A stretch of 64,000 bases of DNA from an uncultured Lysobacteraceae bacterium (GTDB taxonomy: Bacteria > Pseudomonadota > Gammaproteobacteria > Xanthomonadales > Xanthomonadaceae): the NCBI GenBank assembly GCA_937897645.1, contig CALCNV010000159.1:27866-91865 (forward strand), in the 5' to 3' direction. Of this stretch, positions 48,426 to 58,351 are shown piece after piece (the stretch's first letter is position 1; each line of letters opens with the position of its first letter). The notes under the pieces are model-generated. The model did no database searches. It was not told the origin of the DNA and saw nothing but the letters and a program-made list of their open reading frames with translations. The position numbers were made by a program, and so were the translations under genes.

Positions 48426-51400
48426 TCACTCGAAGTTGTACCGGAACCCCAGCATGTAACGTGGCCCGTTTTGGGTGGCGTACAGCAACTGGCGATCGTT
48501 ACGTCCATGGATCCGTTGCGTTTCGTCGGTGACGTTGATGGCCTCGAACTGGACCGAGAACTGGTCGGTCACCTGGTAGCCAATGCTGAGGTCCAATTGT
48601 CCGTACGCTTCGGTGTAGTTGGGGTTGGGGCGCTCACTGTCGAACCTGCCCGACAGGAACTCGCCACGCCAATTGTAGGCGGCGCGCACCGACCAGTCGT
48701 TCTTTTCGTAGAACCCCACCAGGTTGGCCGAGTCACTCAAGCCCAGCAACGCGAACTGGTCGACCGTTACCGAATTGTCATAGTTGAGGTCGGGACTGTC
48801 GACGATGGTGTAGTTGGCGGACAGGCCGAAACCGCTCTGGCCGAACATGTGCTGGACGTTCAACTCCCAGCCATCCAGCGTGGAGGATCCGGTGTTCGCC
48901 GGCACGTTGATGCGGAAGTTCGCCAAGGGATCGCCCGGCTGGCCGGTGATGATGCCGTTGGCCGCGTCAACGCCCGGCTGGCCATTGAAGTTGGCGAAGA
49001 TGTAGTTGCGTATGCACACCGTGTCCGCGACCGTGCAACCGCTGCCCAGGGCCGCATTCCAGTAGGCGCCTCCCACTGGTGTGTGCAGGTTGAACGGCGT
49101 TTCACCGTCACTGCCGCCGACGTCGGTGATCGAGGTGGTGCCGATGTAGTTCTGCAGGTCCTTGCGGAAATAACCGACCGAGAAATAGCTGGCCTCTCCG
49201 TAGTACCACTCGAATGACAGGTCGAAGTTGTCCGACACCAGCGGCTCGAGCGCCGGGTTGCCCGACGAACCCGTGCCGCCGTCCACGCGCACGATGCGGT
49301 CCAGCGTCTGCCCGCCCTGCGTATCCGCCCAGCCCGGCCGGCCAATGGTGCGGCCGTAGCTGCCGCGCAGGATCATGTCGTCGGTCAGCTCGACGCTCAA
49401 GTCCAGGTTGGGCAGCCAGTAATCGTATTCGCCGGTCAGGGTGCTGAAGCTGGAGCCCGCCAACACCAGGTTGAGTTCGTTCGCCGCCTGCCACTGGATG
49501 CCCGTCGCGACCGGGACCAGTGCCCGCGACACGACCTCCGTATCCTCGTAGCGCACGCCCACGTTCATGTTGACCGGCATGGACCAGTCCCACGTCGTGT
49601 TCCACTGCACGTAGAAGCCGCGTGACTTCTCGGTCGTGCGGATATCGCGCTCGAACACGCTCGGTGCGCGGTACCAGTCGTCGCGGCCCGTGACCGCTAC
49701 CGCGGCATCACGCAAGCGGTTGAAATCGAACAACAAGAATTGATCGGTGAAATTAGCGCTGTTGCTGCCGGAGAAAGAGCCGAAATAACGACCCATGTTG
49801 TCGGCCTGGAAGATGTCATCCGGGTAATCCGCCGGCGTGCCCACGCCGCCCCAGGTATCGCGCTGCATGAATGCGTACGCGGTCCGGTTGTTGACTTCGG
49901 TGGAAGTCATGCCGAAATCCAGCCCCGAATAATCGCCCAGCTGGAACCGCCCCTTGATCTGGCCCTGCTCGACTTCCGACTTGGTGTACGCATTCTGGAA
50001 CACCGAGCCGCTGACCAGCGCCTGCGAAGGCGATACCTGGGTCACGCCCGCCGGCAGCGCAACCGTCAGCACCGGGAAATCGCGGCTGAAATCAGCAGTG
50101 GTGGTGCCACGGATGAACGCGGACATGCCCAGCACGCCGGCCGAGCCCCACGGGCTGTCGGGCCGGGTTTCCGCCGAAGAGTCGTGGTAATCGAACTCAA
50201 GGCTGAGCGCGTCGTTCACTTCCCACTCGACGTTGAAGCCAAGCGATTTGTTCTGGTTGACGTTGGCCAGGCGCATGCCGCCCATCGAAAGGTCGCTGTT
50301 GGCGGCCGGAAGCGTCTCAGAATAGATGAGAGGCCCGGCCACCGGGCCATCGGTCCACGAACTTACCGACGGGCCATAGTTGAACCACACCGACAATTCG
50401 TTGCGCTGCTGCTGGATCTTGTTTTCCGAATACGTGTAATCCAGCGTCGCGGTCACGTTGTCGGTAGGCGCGTACTGGAACGTGACTTGCCCGTTGGTGC
50501 GCTGGCGTTGCACGCCATTGATGCTGTAGTTGAGGTTCTGCGGAACCGAGTAGATATCATCGGGACCGGGACGGTTGGTGATGTTTTCCGAACCCGGCGA
50601 ACCGGTCTGCGGAATCGTGCCCCAGTTGTTCTCGTCGCCGCGGAACGCGCGCCAGCCGCCCGGCACGGACACCTGGCTGTAGCCGAAGTCGCGTTCCTGG
50701 TAGCTGCCGCTCAGTGCGACGCCGAATTTTCCGTCGGCGTAGGTCTGGCTGAAGATGCCGGACATTTCACCGGTGAAATCACTGCCCTGCAGCGAATCCG
50801 GAAGATTGCCATTGGAGGTGTCGTTGACCAGCTTCATGCCGATGTTGGCAACCGGCGTGGCATCCAGCGGACGCGCCGTCTTGATGTTGATGGTGGCGCC
50901 AATGCCGCCAGGCGGAGTCTCCGCACGGCTGGTCTTGTAGACCTCGACGGCCGAGATGGATTCCGAGGCGAGGTTGGCGAAGTCGAATGCGCGCGAATTG
51001 GAAATGCCCGCACCGCCGGCATTGCTCGATGCCGGCATCTGCCGACCGTTGAGCAACACGAGGTTGAAGTCCGGACCCACGCCACGCACCGTGACGCGCG
51101 AACCTTCGCCCAGCGAACGGTCAATCGACACGCCGCTGATACGCTGCAGTGATTCCGCCAGGTTGGTGTCCGGGAACTTGCCGATGTCTTCGGCGACGAT
51201 GCCATCGACGATGCCTTGCGCGTCGCGCTTGAGGTTCATCGAGGACGTCAAGCTGCCGCGGATGCCGGTAACCACCACGGCATCCAGGTCTGTGGCCTCG
51301 AGCTCGCTCGTCGTAGGTGCGGCCGCTTCTTTCTCTGCGGCATCCTGCGCCCAGGCTGGGCTTGCAAGTGCCAGCAGCAGAGCGGATGTCAGGATTCTTT

Positions 51401-51428
51401 TCTTGGGTGCATTGTGCAGCTGTTTCAT
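48426..51428 (-). CDS. TonB-dependent receptor (carbohydrate-utilization type)
   Basis: A 1000-residue outer-membrane receptor (MKQLHNAPKKRILTSALLLA, signal cut after AWA). The TonB-box-like region TDLDAVVVTGIRGSLTSSMN leads into the plug (GIVAEDIGKFPDTNLAESLQ, RVTVRGVGPDFNLVLLNGRQ), then a 22-strand barrel ending in Phe-Glu (YMLGFRYNFE). The family is the large Xanthomonas/Caulobacter type typical of oligosaccharide import. GGGGAGG lies 6 bp upstream of the ATG. Its promoter overlaps a LacI-type operator. By context the ligand may be a beta-glucan oligosaccharide. Confidence 0.93.
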   Translation of the reverse strand: MKQLHNAPKKRILTSALLLALASPAWAQDAAEKEAAAPTTSELEATDLDAVVVTGIRGSLTSSMNLKRDAQGIVDGIVAEDIGKFPDTNLAESLQRISGVSIDRSLGEGSRVTVRGVGPDFNLVLLNGRQMPASSNAGGAGISNSRAFDFANLASESISAVEVYKTSRAETPPGGIGATINIKTARPLDATPVANIGMKLVNDTSNGNLPDSLQGSDFTGEMSGIFSQTYADGKFGVALSGSYQERDFGYSQVSVPGGWRAFRGDENNWGTIPQTGSPGSENITNRPGPDDIYSVPQNLNYSINGVQRQRTNGQVTFQYAPTDNVTATLDYTYSENKIQQQRNELSVWFNYGPSVSSWTDGPVAGPLIYSETLPAANSDLSMGGMRLANVNQNKSLGFNVEWEVNDALSLEFDYHDSSAETRPDSPWGSAGVLGMSAFIRGTTTADFSRDFPVLTVALPAGVTQVSPSQALVSGSVFQNAYTKSEVEQGQIKGRFQLGDYSGLDFGMTSTEVNNRTAYAFMQRDTWGGVGTPADYPDDIFQADNMGRYFGSFSGSNSANFTDQFLLFDFNRLRDAAVAVTGRDDWYRAPSVFERDIRTTEKSRGFYVQWNTTWDWSMPVNMNVGVRYEDTEVVSRALVPVATGIQWQAANELNLVLAGSSFSTLTGEYDYWLPNLDLSVELTDDMILRGSYGRTIGRPGWADTQGGQTLDRIVRVDGGTGSSGNPALEPLVSDNFDLSFEWYYGEASYFSVGYFRKDLQNYIGTTSITDVGGSDGETPFNLHTPVGGAYWNAALGSGCTVADTVCIRNYIFANFNGQPGVDAANGIITGQPGDPLANFRINVPANTGSSTLDGWELNVQHMFGQSGFGLSANYTIVDSPDLNYDNSVTVDQFALLGLSDSANLVGFYEKNDWSVRAAYNWRGEFLSGRFDSERPNPNYTEAYGQLDLSIGYQVTDQFSVQFEAINVTDETQRIHGRNDRQLLYATQNGPRYMLGFRYNFE

Positions 51429-51508
51429 GTTCTTCCCTCCCCGGAATTCACGAATTTGTTTGGTTCGGCTAAGTCTGTTGAGTTCTCTACTCTCACAATT
51501 CCAGCGGC

Positions 51509-51537
51509 ATTGAACGCCCAATTGACAGCGTTGTCAA
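51509..51537 (-). promoter_or_regulatory. TonB-receptor promoter with LacI-type operator
   Basis: On the minus strand a perfect -35 TTGACA (51532-51537), 17-bp spacer and -10 TTCAAT (51509-51514). The palindrome TTGACA-ACGC-TGTCAA (51522-51537) covers the -35, with the same half-sites as the operator at 52953. The predicted leader is about 74 bases. Confidence 0.75.
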
Positions 51538-51668
51538 TCTGCAGTGCAAATTACTTGGAAAGCTTGATCTGACGGCGTTTCAGGCGCAAATCATGTTGCG
51601 ACGCAGCGAAAAAACCGCATGCGACCGGCGGTCGGCATGGTGGCTCCGATGCATGCAAGGCAGCCCGC

Positions 51669-52682
51669 CTACGCCTGTTTGGGTGGTCGGGTTGATTCGC
51701 GGAATACCAGCCTGTGCTCTACATGCACCATGCGCCCGGCGTGGGGCGCACGGATGTTTTCCAGCAGTTCCAAGGTCGCCAATCGCCCCATCTCCGACGT
51801 GGGCTGGCACACCGTCGTAAGCGATGGATAGATATGCCGGGCAATCGGGGTGTCGTCGAACCCACAGACCGAAAGGTCGCGTGGCACCACCACGCCTCGC
51901 TCAGCGGCGGCACGAATCACCCCGGCCGCCATGTCGTCGTTGGCGGCGAAGATCGCGGTGGGAGGATCGGCGAGGTCCAGCAACTGGTTGCCACCGATGA
52001 TGCCCGACTCGTGCGAGAACTCGCCCTGCGCTATCAATTCCGGATCGTATGCAATGCCAGCTTTCTTCAACGCGTCGCGATAACCCTTGTAGCGCCATTG
52101 GCAGGCACCGTGCGAGGGCGGTCCCTTGATATGGCCTATGCGGCGATGGCCGAGCGCAATCAGCCCCTCCATCAGGGCAAGGACGGCAGCGGTCTCGTCC
52201 ATCATCACGCCGATGCGCGATTCAGGCCTGCGCGGGGCGATGCAGGCGAAAGGCACTTCGTGTTCCTGCAGGTACGCCAACACCACCGCATCGTCCGTAA
52301 GCGGCGGGATGAGTACGACGCCATCGGGGCCAAAATACTCAAACAGCCCCTTGATATCCACTGCCAATTGCTTGCCCGCGCCCATGGGCGCCAGTACGAG
52401 GTTGTAGTGGCTGACACGACATGCTTCGAGCATGCCGCTCTGGATTTCCATCAGGTAGTTGCGTGAAGGATTGTTGTAGACCAGCGCGACCACATACGAG
52501 CGCTGTCCGGCCAGGCTGCGCGCGGACAGGTTGGGCTTGTACTGCAGCTGTTCGACCATCTGCATCACCCGCGCACGGGTCACCTCGCGCACGTTCGGCT
52601 CGTTGTTGAGAACCCGCGACACGGTTTTCATCGATACGCCCGCGGCGCTTGCCACATCCTCGATACGGCTACGCATGCGCAA
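51669..52682 (-). CDS. LacI family transcriptional regulator
   Basis: A 337-residue LacI/GalR regulator. The helix-turn-helix is IEDVASAAGVSMKTVSRVLN, the hinge YKPNLSARSLAGQRS, and the sugar-binding domain has ANDDMAAGVIRAA and LSVCGFDDTPIARHIYPSLT. It lies between the TonB receptor and GH30 genes, in the direction of the receptor. Two near-identical palindromes at their promoters are its likely targets. The inducer is probably a sugar released by the GH30 enzyme. ATG 52676 is an alternative start two codons in. Confidence 0.94.
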   Translation of the reverse strand: MRMRSRIEDVASAAGVSMKTVSRVLNNEPNVREVTRARVMQMVEQLQYKPNLSARSLAGQRSYVVALVYNNPSRNYLMEIQSGMLEACRVSHYNLVLAPMGAGKQLAVDIKGLFEYFGPDGVVLIPPLTDDAVVLAYLQEHEVPFACIAPRRPESRIGVMMDETAAVLALMEGLIALGHRRIGHIKGPPSHGACQWRYKGYRDALKKAGIAYDPELIAQGEFSHESGIIGGNQLLDLADPPTAIFAANDDMAAGVIRAAAERGVVVPRDLSVCGFDDTPIARHIYPSLTTVCQPTSEMGRLATLELLENIRAPHAGRMVHVEHRLVFRESTRPPKQA

Positions 52683-52927
52683 GGCCTGTCCAAGGCGCGG
52701 GTGAGCCGGGCGGCATGCGCGTTGATTCGAAGAAATCCAGCGCTGGATCCTGCGACTTGTCGACCATCACTACCCCCAAGGTTTTCGCTGCCCTGCCCTG
52801 CGAATGCCCATGCCCGGCACACGCGCATACACATGCTGCACAGCAATACGAAGTTCCGCCCGATCCTGCCCAACGCCTGCAATGCCCAATCGCGACAGGT
52901 AGAAATCCGCTTCTTGTTGCCTGACGA
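52683..52927. other. Gene-free stretch between lacI and GH30 promoters
   Basis: No credible gene, repeat or hairpin seen here; the region should hold the lacI promoter, for which I found no clear hexamers. Confidence 0.5.
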
Positions 52928-52966
52928 TTGACACAGCCCCCATGCAACTATATGACAGCGCTGTCA
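52928..52966 (+). promoter_or_regulatory. GH30 promoter with LacI-type operator
   Basis: A perfect -35 TTGACA (52928-52933), 17-bp spacer and -10-like TATGAC (52951-52956). The perfect palindrome TGACAGCGCTGTCA (52953-52966) overlaps the -10, so bound repressor would block RNA polymerase. The GH30 ATG is 86 bp beyond the operator. Confidence 0.78.
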
Positions 52967-53052
52967 GAAAGTCTGCGGCCAAGCCATGTGGCACCGCGAC
53001 ATGACACGCAGGCGACCCGGCACCCGCCAGGCCCTTGACCACGAGACAATCC

Positions 53053-54522
53053 ATGAGCAATCACTTCCTTTCCACGGCGGCCGCTGCACTAGTCATGCTG
53101 GCCGCCGGCCCCTTCTCCGCCCATGCCGCTGAAAAACCTTTGAAAAAATTCTCCAGCAATGACAGGTCGGTCGTGATCTACACGAGCGCCGAAAGTTCGC
53201 AGCAGCGCCTGGGCAAGAGCGGCACGGTCACGCTGGCGACTGGCCATCCATTGACCGAGGCCGAGACCTCCATCTTCATCGACCCGGACAAGCGCTACCA
53301 GTCGCTGATCGGCATCGGTGGCGCCATCACCGATTCCAGCGCCGAGGTCTTTGCCAAGCTGGATGCAGCCAGGCAAGCCGAGTTCCTCAAGGCGTATTAC
53401 GACAAGGAAAGCGGAATTGGCTACTCGTTGGCACGCACCACCATCCACAGCTCGGACTTCAGCAGCGCCAGTTATACGTATATCGATGAAGGCGACAAGT
53501 CACTTGCAAGCTTTTCCATCGACCACGACCGCCAGGTGCGCATCCCGCTGATCAAGAAAGCCATCGCCGCCGCGGGCGGCAAGCTGCCCCTGTTCGCGAG
53601 CCCATGGAGCGCCCCCGCCTTCATGAAAACCAACAACAACATGCTCAAAGGCGGTTCGTTGCTGCCCGAATATGCGGCGGCGTGGGCGACCTACTTCACC
53701 AGGTTCATCCAGGCCTACGAGCAGGAAGGCATCCCGATCTGGGCCATCACCGTGCAGAACGAACCGATGGCAACTCAAAAATGGGAATCCATGCTGTACA
53801 CGGCGGAAGAAGAGCGCGACTTCCTCAAGAACCATCTCGGTCCGACCATGCACAAGGCCGGCTATGCAGACACGAAGATCATTGTCTGGGACCACAACCG
53901 CGACATGATGACCCACCGTGCGCACGTGATTTTCGATGACCCGGACGCATCCAAATACGCGTGGGGCATGGGCTTCCACTGGTATGAAACCTGGGCGGGG
54001 TTCGACCCGATGTACCGCAATGTAGGCGTCGTGGACCAGGCCTACCCCGACAAGCACCTGTTGCTGACGGAAGCCTCCGTGGAGAAGTTCGACCCGGCGC
54101 GTTACCAGTACTGGCCCAACGCGGAGCGCTATGGCAGCGCCATCATCAACGACCTCAACAACGGCGCGGAAGCCTGGACGGACTGGAACATCCTGCTGGA
54201 TGAAAAAGGCGGCCCCAACCACGTAGGCAACTGGTGCTTCGCGCCGATCCATGCGGATACCAACACCGGCGAACTGATCTACACGCCCAGCTACTACTAC
54301 ATCGGGCATTTCTCCAGGTTCATCCGCCCGAATGCACGACGCGTCAGCGCCGCCAGCAGCCGCAGCACCTTGCTGACCACGTCGTTCCTCAATGAAGACA
54401 ACACGCTGGCGACGATCGTCATGAACCCGACCGACCAGGACATCAGCTACAACTTTTACGTGGGTTCGGCATCGGCGAAAGTCGATATCCCGGCGCACGC
54501 CATACAGACCCTGCTGCACTAG
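53053..54522 (+). CDS. GH30 glycoside hydrolase (glucosylceramidase / beta-1,6-glucanase type)
   Basis: A 489-residue exported enzyme: signal peptide 1-25 (AGPFSAHA cleavage), a beta/alpha-barrel and a C-terminal beta domain. The acid/base is Glu237 (AITVQNEPMA) and the nucleophile Glu340 (HLLLTEASVE); FASPWSAPAFMKTNNNM and GIGGAITDSSAEVFAK are also GH30 signatures. GH30 members of this type hydrolyse beta-linked glucans such as beta-1,6-glucan, or glucosylceramide. The neighbouring TonB receptor and LacI regulator favour a glucan. The deacetylase gene follows 11 bp on. Confidence 0.92.
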   Translation: MSNHFLSTAAAALVMLAAGPFSAHAAEKPLKKFSSNDRSVVIYTSAESSQQRLGKSGTVTLATGHPLTEAETSIFIDPDKRYQSLIGIGGAITDSSAEVFAKLDAARQAEFLKAYYDKESGIGYSLARTTIHSSDFSSASYTYIDEGDKSLASFSIDHDRQVRIPLIKKAIAAAGGKLPLFASPWSAPAFMKTNNNMLKGGSLLPEYAAAWATYFTRFIQAYEQEGIPIWAITVQNEPMATQKWESMLYTAEEERDFLKNHLGPTMHKAGYADTKIIVWDHNRDMMTHRAHVIFDDPDASKYAWGMGFHWYETWAGFDPMYRNVGVVDQAYPDKHLLLTEASVEKFDPARYQYWPNAERYGSAIINDLNNGAEAWTDWNILLDEKGGPNHVGNWCFAPIHADTNTGELIYTPSYYYIGHFSRFIRPNARRVSAASSRSTLLTTSFLNEDNTLATIVMNPTDQDISYNFYVGSASAKVDIPAHAIQTLLH

Positions 54523-54533
54523 CAGGCACGACG

Positions 54534-55374
54534 ATGCCGTTTGCAATGGAACATCGCCTGCGCAGGAGTCTGTCGGTCCTGGCTGCCCTGCTCGTCGTCG
54601 TGGCGATGGCGCCTGTCGCATCTGCGCAGCAAAAATCCTTTGCTTGGCCCGATGGCAGGAAGGCGGCGGTGAGCCTTGCCTATGACGACGCACTGGATTC
54701 ACAGCTCGACCATGCCATTCCTGCACTGGACAAACATGGGATGAAGGGAAGTTTCTACCTGCAACTGTCGCGTGAACCGGTGCGCGACCGTTTGCAGGAA
54801 TGGCGCGCTGCCGCTGCAAACGGACACGAGCTGGGCAACCACACCCTGTTCCATCAATGCTCGGGATCACTGCCGGGACACGAATGGGTCGAACCGCAGC
54901 GTGACCTGGACAAGATCCCGGTCGCGCAGATGAAAGACCAGGTGCGGTTGGCGAACGTCATGTTGAACGCCATCGACGGCAAGACCAGGCGCACCATGAC
55001 CGTGCCGTGCGGAGACGTGATGGCCATGGACGGAAACTACGTAAAGCCGCTGGCGCCGAAATTCGTGGCCATCAAGCTGGGCCGACGGCGCGGTAACGCC
55101 CGACATGTTGGCGCTGGATCTGCATGCGGTCACCGTGGAAGCCCCGGCCAACGTCACCGGTGCCCAGCTTATTGCGCGCGTGGAGGAAGCGGCGGCGAAA
55201 GGCACCATGGCCAACTTCACCTTCCATGGCATAGGTGGGGATTATTTGACGGTATCGAACGAGGCCCATGAAGAACTGCTGGACTACCTTGCAGCGCATC
55301 GGGACACGTACTGGGTGGATACCTTTCTCAACATCATGGAATACGTGAAGCAGCAACAATCGGCCACGCAGTAG
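54534..55374 (+). pseudogene. Polysaccharide deacetylase family gene, frameshifted
   Basis: The first frame (from ATG 54534) reads a signal peptide (LAALLVVVAMAPVASAQQ) and NodB-type motifs SLAYDDALDS and HELGNHTLFHQC. It then loses homology after FVAIK and ends at 55271. The +1 frame takes over near 55080 (ADGAVTPDMLALDLHAVTVE) and continues to a natural stop at 55374. The simplest cause is one extra G in GGG at 55079-55081. Joined, the product would be about 279 residues. It may be a real mutation, a sequencing error or, less likely, programmed. Confidence 0.8.
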
Positions 55375-55427
55375 AGACCCAAACTACACGGGCATCATGA
55401 GATGCAACGTGTTGCCCGCCAATTGAA

Positions 55428-55450
55428 AACGCCCCGCAATGCGGGGCGTT
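55428..55450 (-). terminator. Intrinsic terminator of gltA
   Basis: AACGCCCCGC (55428-55437), loop AAT, GCGGGGCGTT (55441-55450). Read on the minus strand it is followed by TTTTC, 33 bp past the gltA stop. It may also stop transcription from the deacetylase side. Confidence 0.85.
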
Positions 55451-55483
55451 CTGGTTTACTGCGCGAGACGTCGACCCAGCAAT

Positions 55484-56773
55484 TCAGCGCTGGTCGAAAT
55501 CCTTGTAATCACGCTTGTCGTAGCCCGTGTAGATCTGGCGCGGACGGCCGATCTTGGCTTCAGGATCGACCTGCTGCTCCAACCAGTGCGCCACCCAGCC
55601 GGCCGTGCGCGCGATGGCGAACATGACCGTGAACATCTCGGTGGGGATGTTGAGCGCCTTGTAGATGATGCCGGAATAGAAATCGACGTTCGGGTACAGC
55701 TTGCGCTGCACGAAGTAGTCGTCCTTCAGTGCGGCTTCTTCCAGACGCAGTGCGACTTCCAGCATCGGATCGTTGACGCCGAGCTCGCCCAGCACTTCGT
55801 GGGTCATTTCGCGGATGATCTTGGCGCGCGGATCGAAGTTCTTGTACACGCGGTGGCCGAAGCCCATCAGGCGGAAGCCCGATTCCTTGTCCTTGGCCTT
55901 GTCGACCGCCGACTTCACATTCTCCGGCTTGCCGATCTCGGCCAGCATCTTCAACACGGCTTCGTTGGCACCGCCATGCGCCGGACCCCACAACGCCGCC
56001 ACGCCGGCCGCGACGCAGGCGTACGGGTTGGCGCCGGTGGAACCGACCATGCGCACGGTGGACGTGGACGCGTTCTGCTCGTGGTCCGCGTGCAGGATGA
56101 ACAACAGGTCCAGCGCCTTGGCAGCGACCGGATTTAGTTCCAACGGCTCGCTGGGCACTTCGAACATCATGTGCAGGAAGCGATCCACGTAGGCGTGGTT
56201 GTTGCGCGGGAAGCGCACCGGCCAGCCAATCGAATAGCGGTAGCAGGCTGCGGCAATCGTCGGCACCTTGGCGATCAGGCGGATCGCGGCGAGGCGACGC
56301 TGCTCGGGATCTTCCAGGTCCAGGGTGTTGTGGTAGAACGCGGCCATCGAGCCGACCATGCCCACCATCATCGCCATCGGATGCGCGTCGTGGCGGAAGC
56401 CACCGAGGAAGTTCTTGAACGCCTCGTGCATCATCGTGTGGTGCGCGACTTCGTGGTCGAACTTGGCGAATTCATCCGCCGTCGGCAGTTCGCCATTCAT
56501 CAGCAGGTAGGCCACTTCCAGGAAGCTGGACTGCTTGGCCAATTGCTCGATCGGGTAACCGCGGTACAGCAGTACGCCGTTGTCGCCGTCGATGTAGGTC
56601 ACGGCGGACTTGCAACTGGCCGTCGCAGTGAACCCGGAGTCGTAAGTGAAAAGACCCGTTTCCTTGGTCAATTTCGAGATGTCGACACACTCATTGCCGA
56701 GCGTGGGTTTGAGTACCGGCATGGTGACCGACTTGTCGCCGGCAGCCAAGGTGACCTGGTCGAGTTCTGACAC
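55484..56773 (-). CDS. gltA: Citrate synthase
   Basis: A 429-residue type II citrate synthase. The key segments are [36 protein letters not shown] and [16 protein letters not shown], holding the catalytic His and Asp set. It condenses acetyl-CoA and oxaloacetate, opening the TCA cycle. The start is the GTG at 56773 ([20 protein letters not shown]): GAAGGAG lies about 8 bp upstream and the length then equals the family norm. An in-frame ATG at 56869 reads through the leader and is rejected. Confidence 0.95.
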   Translation of the reverse strand: MSELDQVTLAAGDKSVTMPVLKPTLGNECVDISKLTKETGLFTYDSGFTATASCKSAVTYIDGDNGVLLYRGYPIEQLAKQSSFLEVAYLLMNGELPTADEFAKFDHEVAHHTMMHEAFKNFLGGFRHDAHPMAMMVGMVGSMAAFYHNTLDLEDPEQRRLAAIRLIAKVPTIAAACYRYSIGWPVRFPRNNHAYVDRFLHMMFEVPSEPLELNPVAAKALDLLFILHADHEQNASTSTVRMVGSTGANPYACVAAGVAALWGPAHGGANEAVLKMLAEIGKPENVKSAVDKAKDKESGFRLMGFGHRVYKNFDPRAKIIREMTHEVLGELGVNDPMLEVALRLEEAALKDDYFVQRKLYPNVDFYSGIIYKALNIPTEMFTVMFAIARTAGWVAHWLEQQVDPEAKIGRPRQIYTGYDKRDYKDFDQR

Positions 56774-56948
56774 AGTTGCGCTCCTTCGTGGGGAGGCGCC
56801 GCGGGGAGTGCCGACGACGCGTGACGGGAGTCCAAGGCTTGGCCTTGGATAACTCCGATTATCGCACACGCGTTTTGGAGCCGTCGCTCAAAAGATGGCG
56901 GCTGTCAGACCAAAGGATTAGAACAGGCAATTCCTTCGCGCAATGAAA

Positions 56949-56971
56949 ACGGCCGCGCTAGGCGCGGCCGT
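56949..56971 (-). terminator. Intrinsic terminator of rpmE2
   Basis: ACGGCCGCGC (56949-56958), loop TAG, GCGCGGCCGT (56962-56971), followed on the minus strand by TTTTC. It lies 26 bp past the rpmE2 stop. Confidence 0.88.
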
Positions 56972-56996
56972 CCGGTAGTGCGGCACTGCCAGCGTA

Positions 56997-57242
56997 TTAC
57001 TTCTGCTGGTAACGCTTCTGGAACTTGTCGATGCGGCCGCCCGTATCCATGACCTTGTGCTGGCCCGTGTAGAACGGGTGCGAGGCCGAGGAGATATCAA
57101 GCTTGATCAACGGATATTCATTGCCGTCTTCCCACTTCACCGTTTCTTTGCTGGCGAGGGTGGAGCGGCTGAGGATCTTGAAATCAGACGTGACGTCCTG
57201 GAAAACGACGTCGCGGTATTCGGGATGGATGTCGGCCTTCAT
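56997..57242 (-). CDS. rpmE2: 50S ribosomal protein L31 type B
   Basis: An 81-residue L31 ([20 protein letters not shown] ... [13 protein letters not shown]). The zinc-binding CxxC motifs of type A are absent, as expected for the type B form that substitutes when zinc is scarce. An in-frame ATG at 57278 adds twelve residues not seen in the family. Confidence 0.95.
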   Translation of the reverse strand: MKADIHPEYRDVVFQDVTSDFKILSRSTLASKETVKWEDGNEYPLIKLDISSASHPFYTGQHKVMDTGGRIDKFQKRYQQK

Positions 57243-57314
57243 GGCGCCACCGGGTATCTGGGAAGTGAAGAGCGGCATTTTAGCCCGATCGACAGGCCCG
57301 GCGCAACCCGAGGG

Positions 57315-58253
57315 TCAGATCGCCTTCAAGGCGTCCTGGATCAGGCCTTCGAAACGGGCCTGGTCATAGCGAATCAGCAGGCTGGCGTTGTCCGGACGGC
57401 CTTCCTGGCGGTTCCAGTCCACGACGGTGGCGCCCCGGGTCAAGGTGCCGGCAAGCTCGACCGCCACCGGGCGATCCAATTGCTCGATGACCCCCTCCGG
57501 CACCAAGGCGAAGGCCATGGCCAGGGCGTCGGCCGAATGCCAGTGGTCGCCGCGCCGGTCCGCGGACCAGTTGCGGGTCTGCAGGGAAATCCGGTCATAG
57601 AACCGCGCCCGTGGAGACTCGGCCTTGAGCCACTGCTCGGCCTCGCTGTGCAGAAACCCGTGTGCGATCACCGCTTCCCAATCCGCCAGGTCGATGTGCG
57701 GGAAGGATTGGAACACGATGTGCGCGGCTTCCGGGTCGAAGGCGATGTTGAATTCCGCCGCGGCGGTGATGTTGCCATGCGCGCTGACCGCCCCGCCCAT
57801 CACCACGAAGCGCTTGATGCGCTGGGGCAGCGTGGGGTCCAGCTTCAACGCCAAGGCGATGTTGGTCAGCGGCCCCAGCGCAACCAGCAGCAGCTGGCCG
57901 GCATGCTCATGCGACAGGTGCAGGATGGCGAGTGCGGCGTGCTCGCTTTCCGCCGTGCGCGTTGCGAGAGTGAAACCGATATCGCCGAAACCATCGCGAC
58001 CGTGCACGTGCGCTGCATCCACGGCGGGATGCAGCAGCGGATCCGCGCAACCGGCGTACACGGGCACGTCTTCACGGCCAGCCACTTCGCAGAGTTTTAA
58101 CGCATTGCGCACGGTGTGGTCGAGGCCGACGTTGCCGGCGGCAATGGTCAAGCCCACCAGATGGTGGTTGGGATCGTTGAACGCCATCAACAGCGCGAGC
58201 GCGTCGTCCACGCCAGGGTCGGTGTCGATCAACAGGGGAATTTTCTGGGTCAT
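57315..58253 (-). CDS. Nucleoside hydrolase (inosine-uridine preferring type)
   Basis: A 312-residue hydrolase starting MTQKIPLLIDTDPGVDDALA; DTDPGVDDA is the calcium-binding signature and VMGGAVSAHGNITAAAEFNI the second conserved motif. It cleaves the N-glycosidic bond of ribonucleosides in salvage. The specificity cannot be decided. The start at 58253 directly precedes the calcium-binding signature; an ATG at 58310 is less likely. Confidence 0.9.
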   Translation of the reverse strand: MTQKIPLLIDTDPGVDDALALLMAFNDPNHHLVGLTIAAGNVGLDHTVRNALKLCEVAGREDVPVYAGCADPLLHPAVDAAHVHGRDGFGDIGFTLATRTAESEHAALAILHLSHEHAGQLLLVALGPLTNIALALKLDPTLPQRIKRFVVMGGAVSAHGNITAAAEFNIAFDPEAAHIVFQSFPHIDLADWEAVIAHGFLHSEAEQWLKAESPRARFYDRISLQTRNWSADRRGDHWHSADALAMAFALVPEGVIEQLDRPVAVELAGTLTRGATVVDWNRQEGRPDNASLLIRYDQARFEGLIQDALKAI

Positions 58254-58351
58254 GCGTCTTTTTGCTCCTTGCAGGATTGCAGTGTCGCACTGCCGGCCTG
58301 CGTGCGTCACTAATCTGCGGGACCTGGCGAGTGGCGGCTCTACGAATACGG

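Noticed and set aside
56774..56900. Riboswitch or attenuator upstream of gltA
   Set aside because: Only a GATAAT-like -10 is visible; no conserved structure could be recognised.
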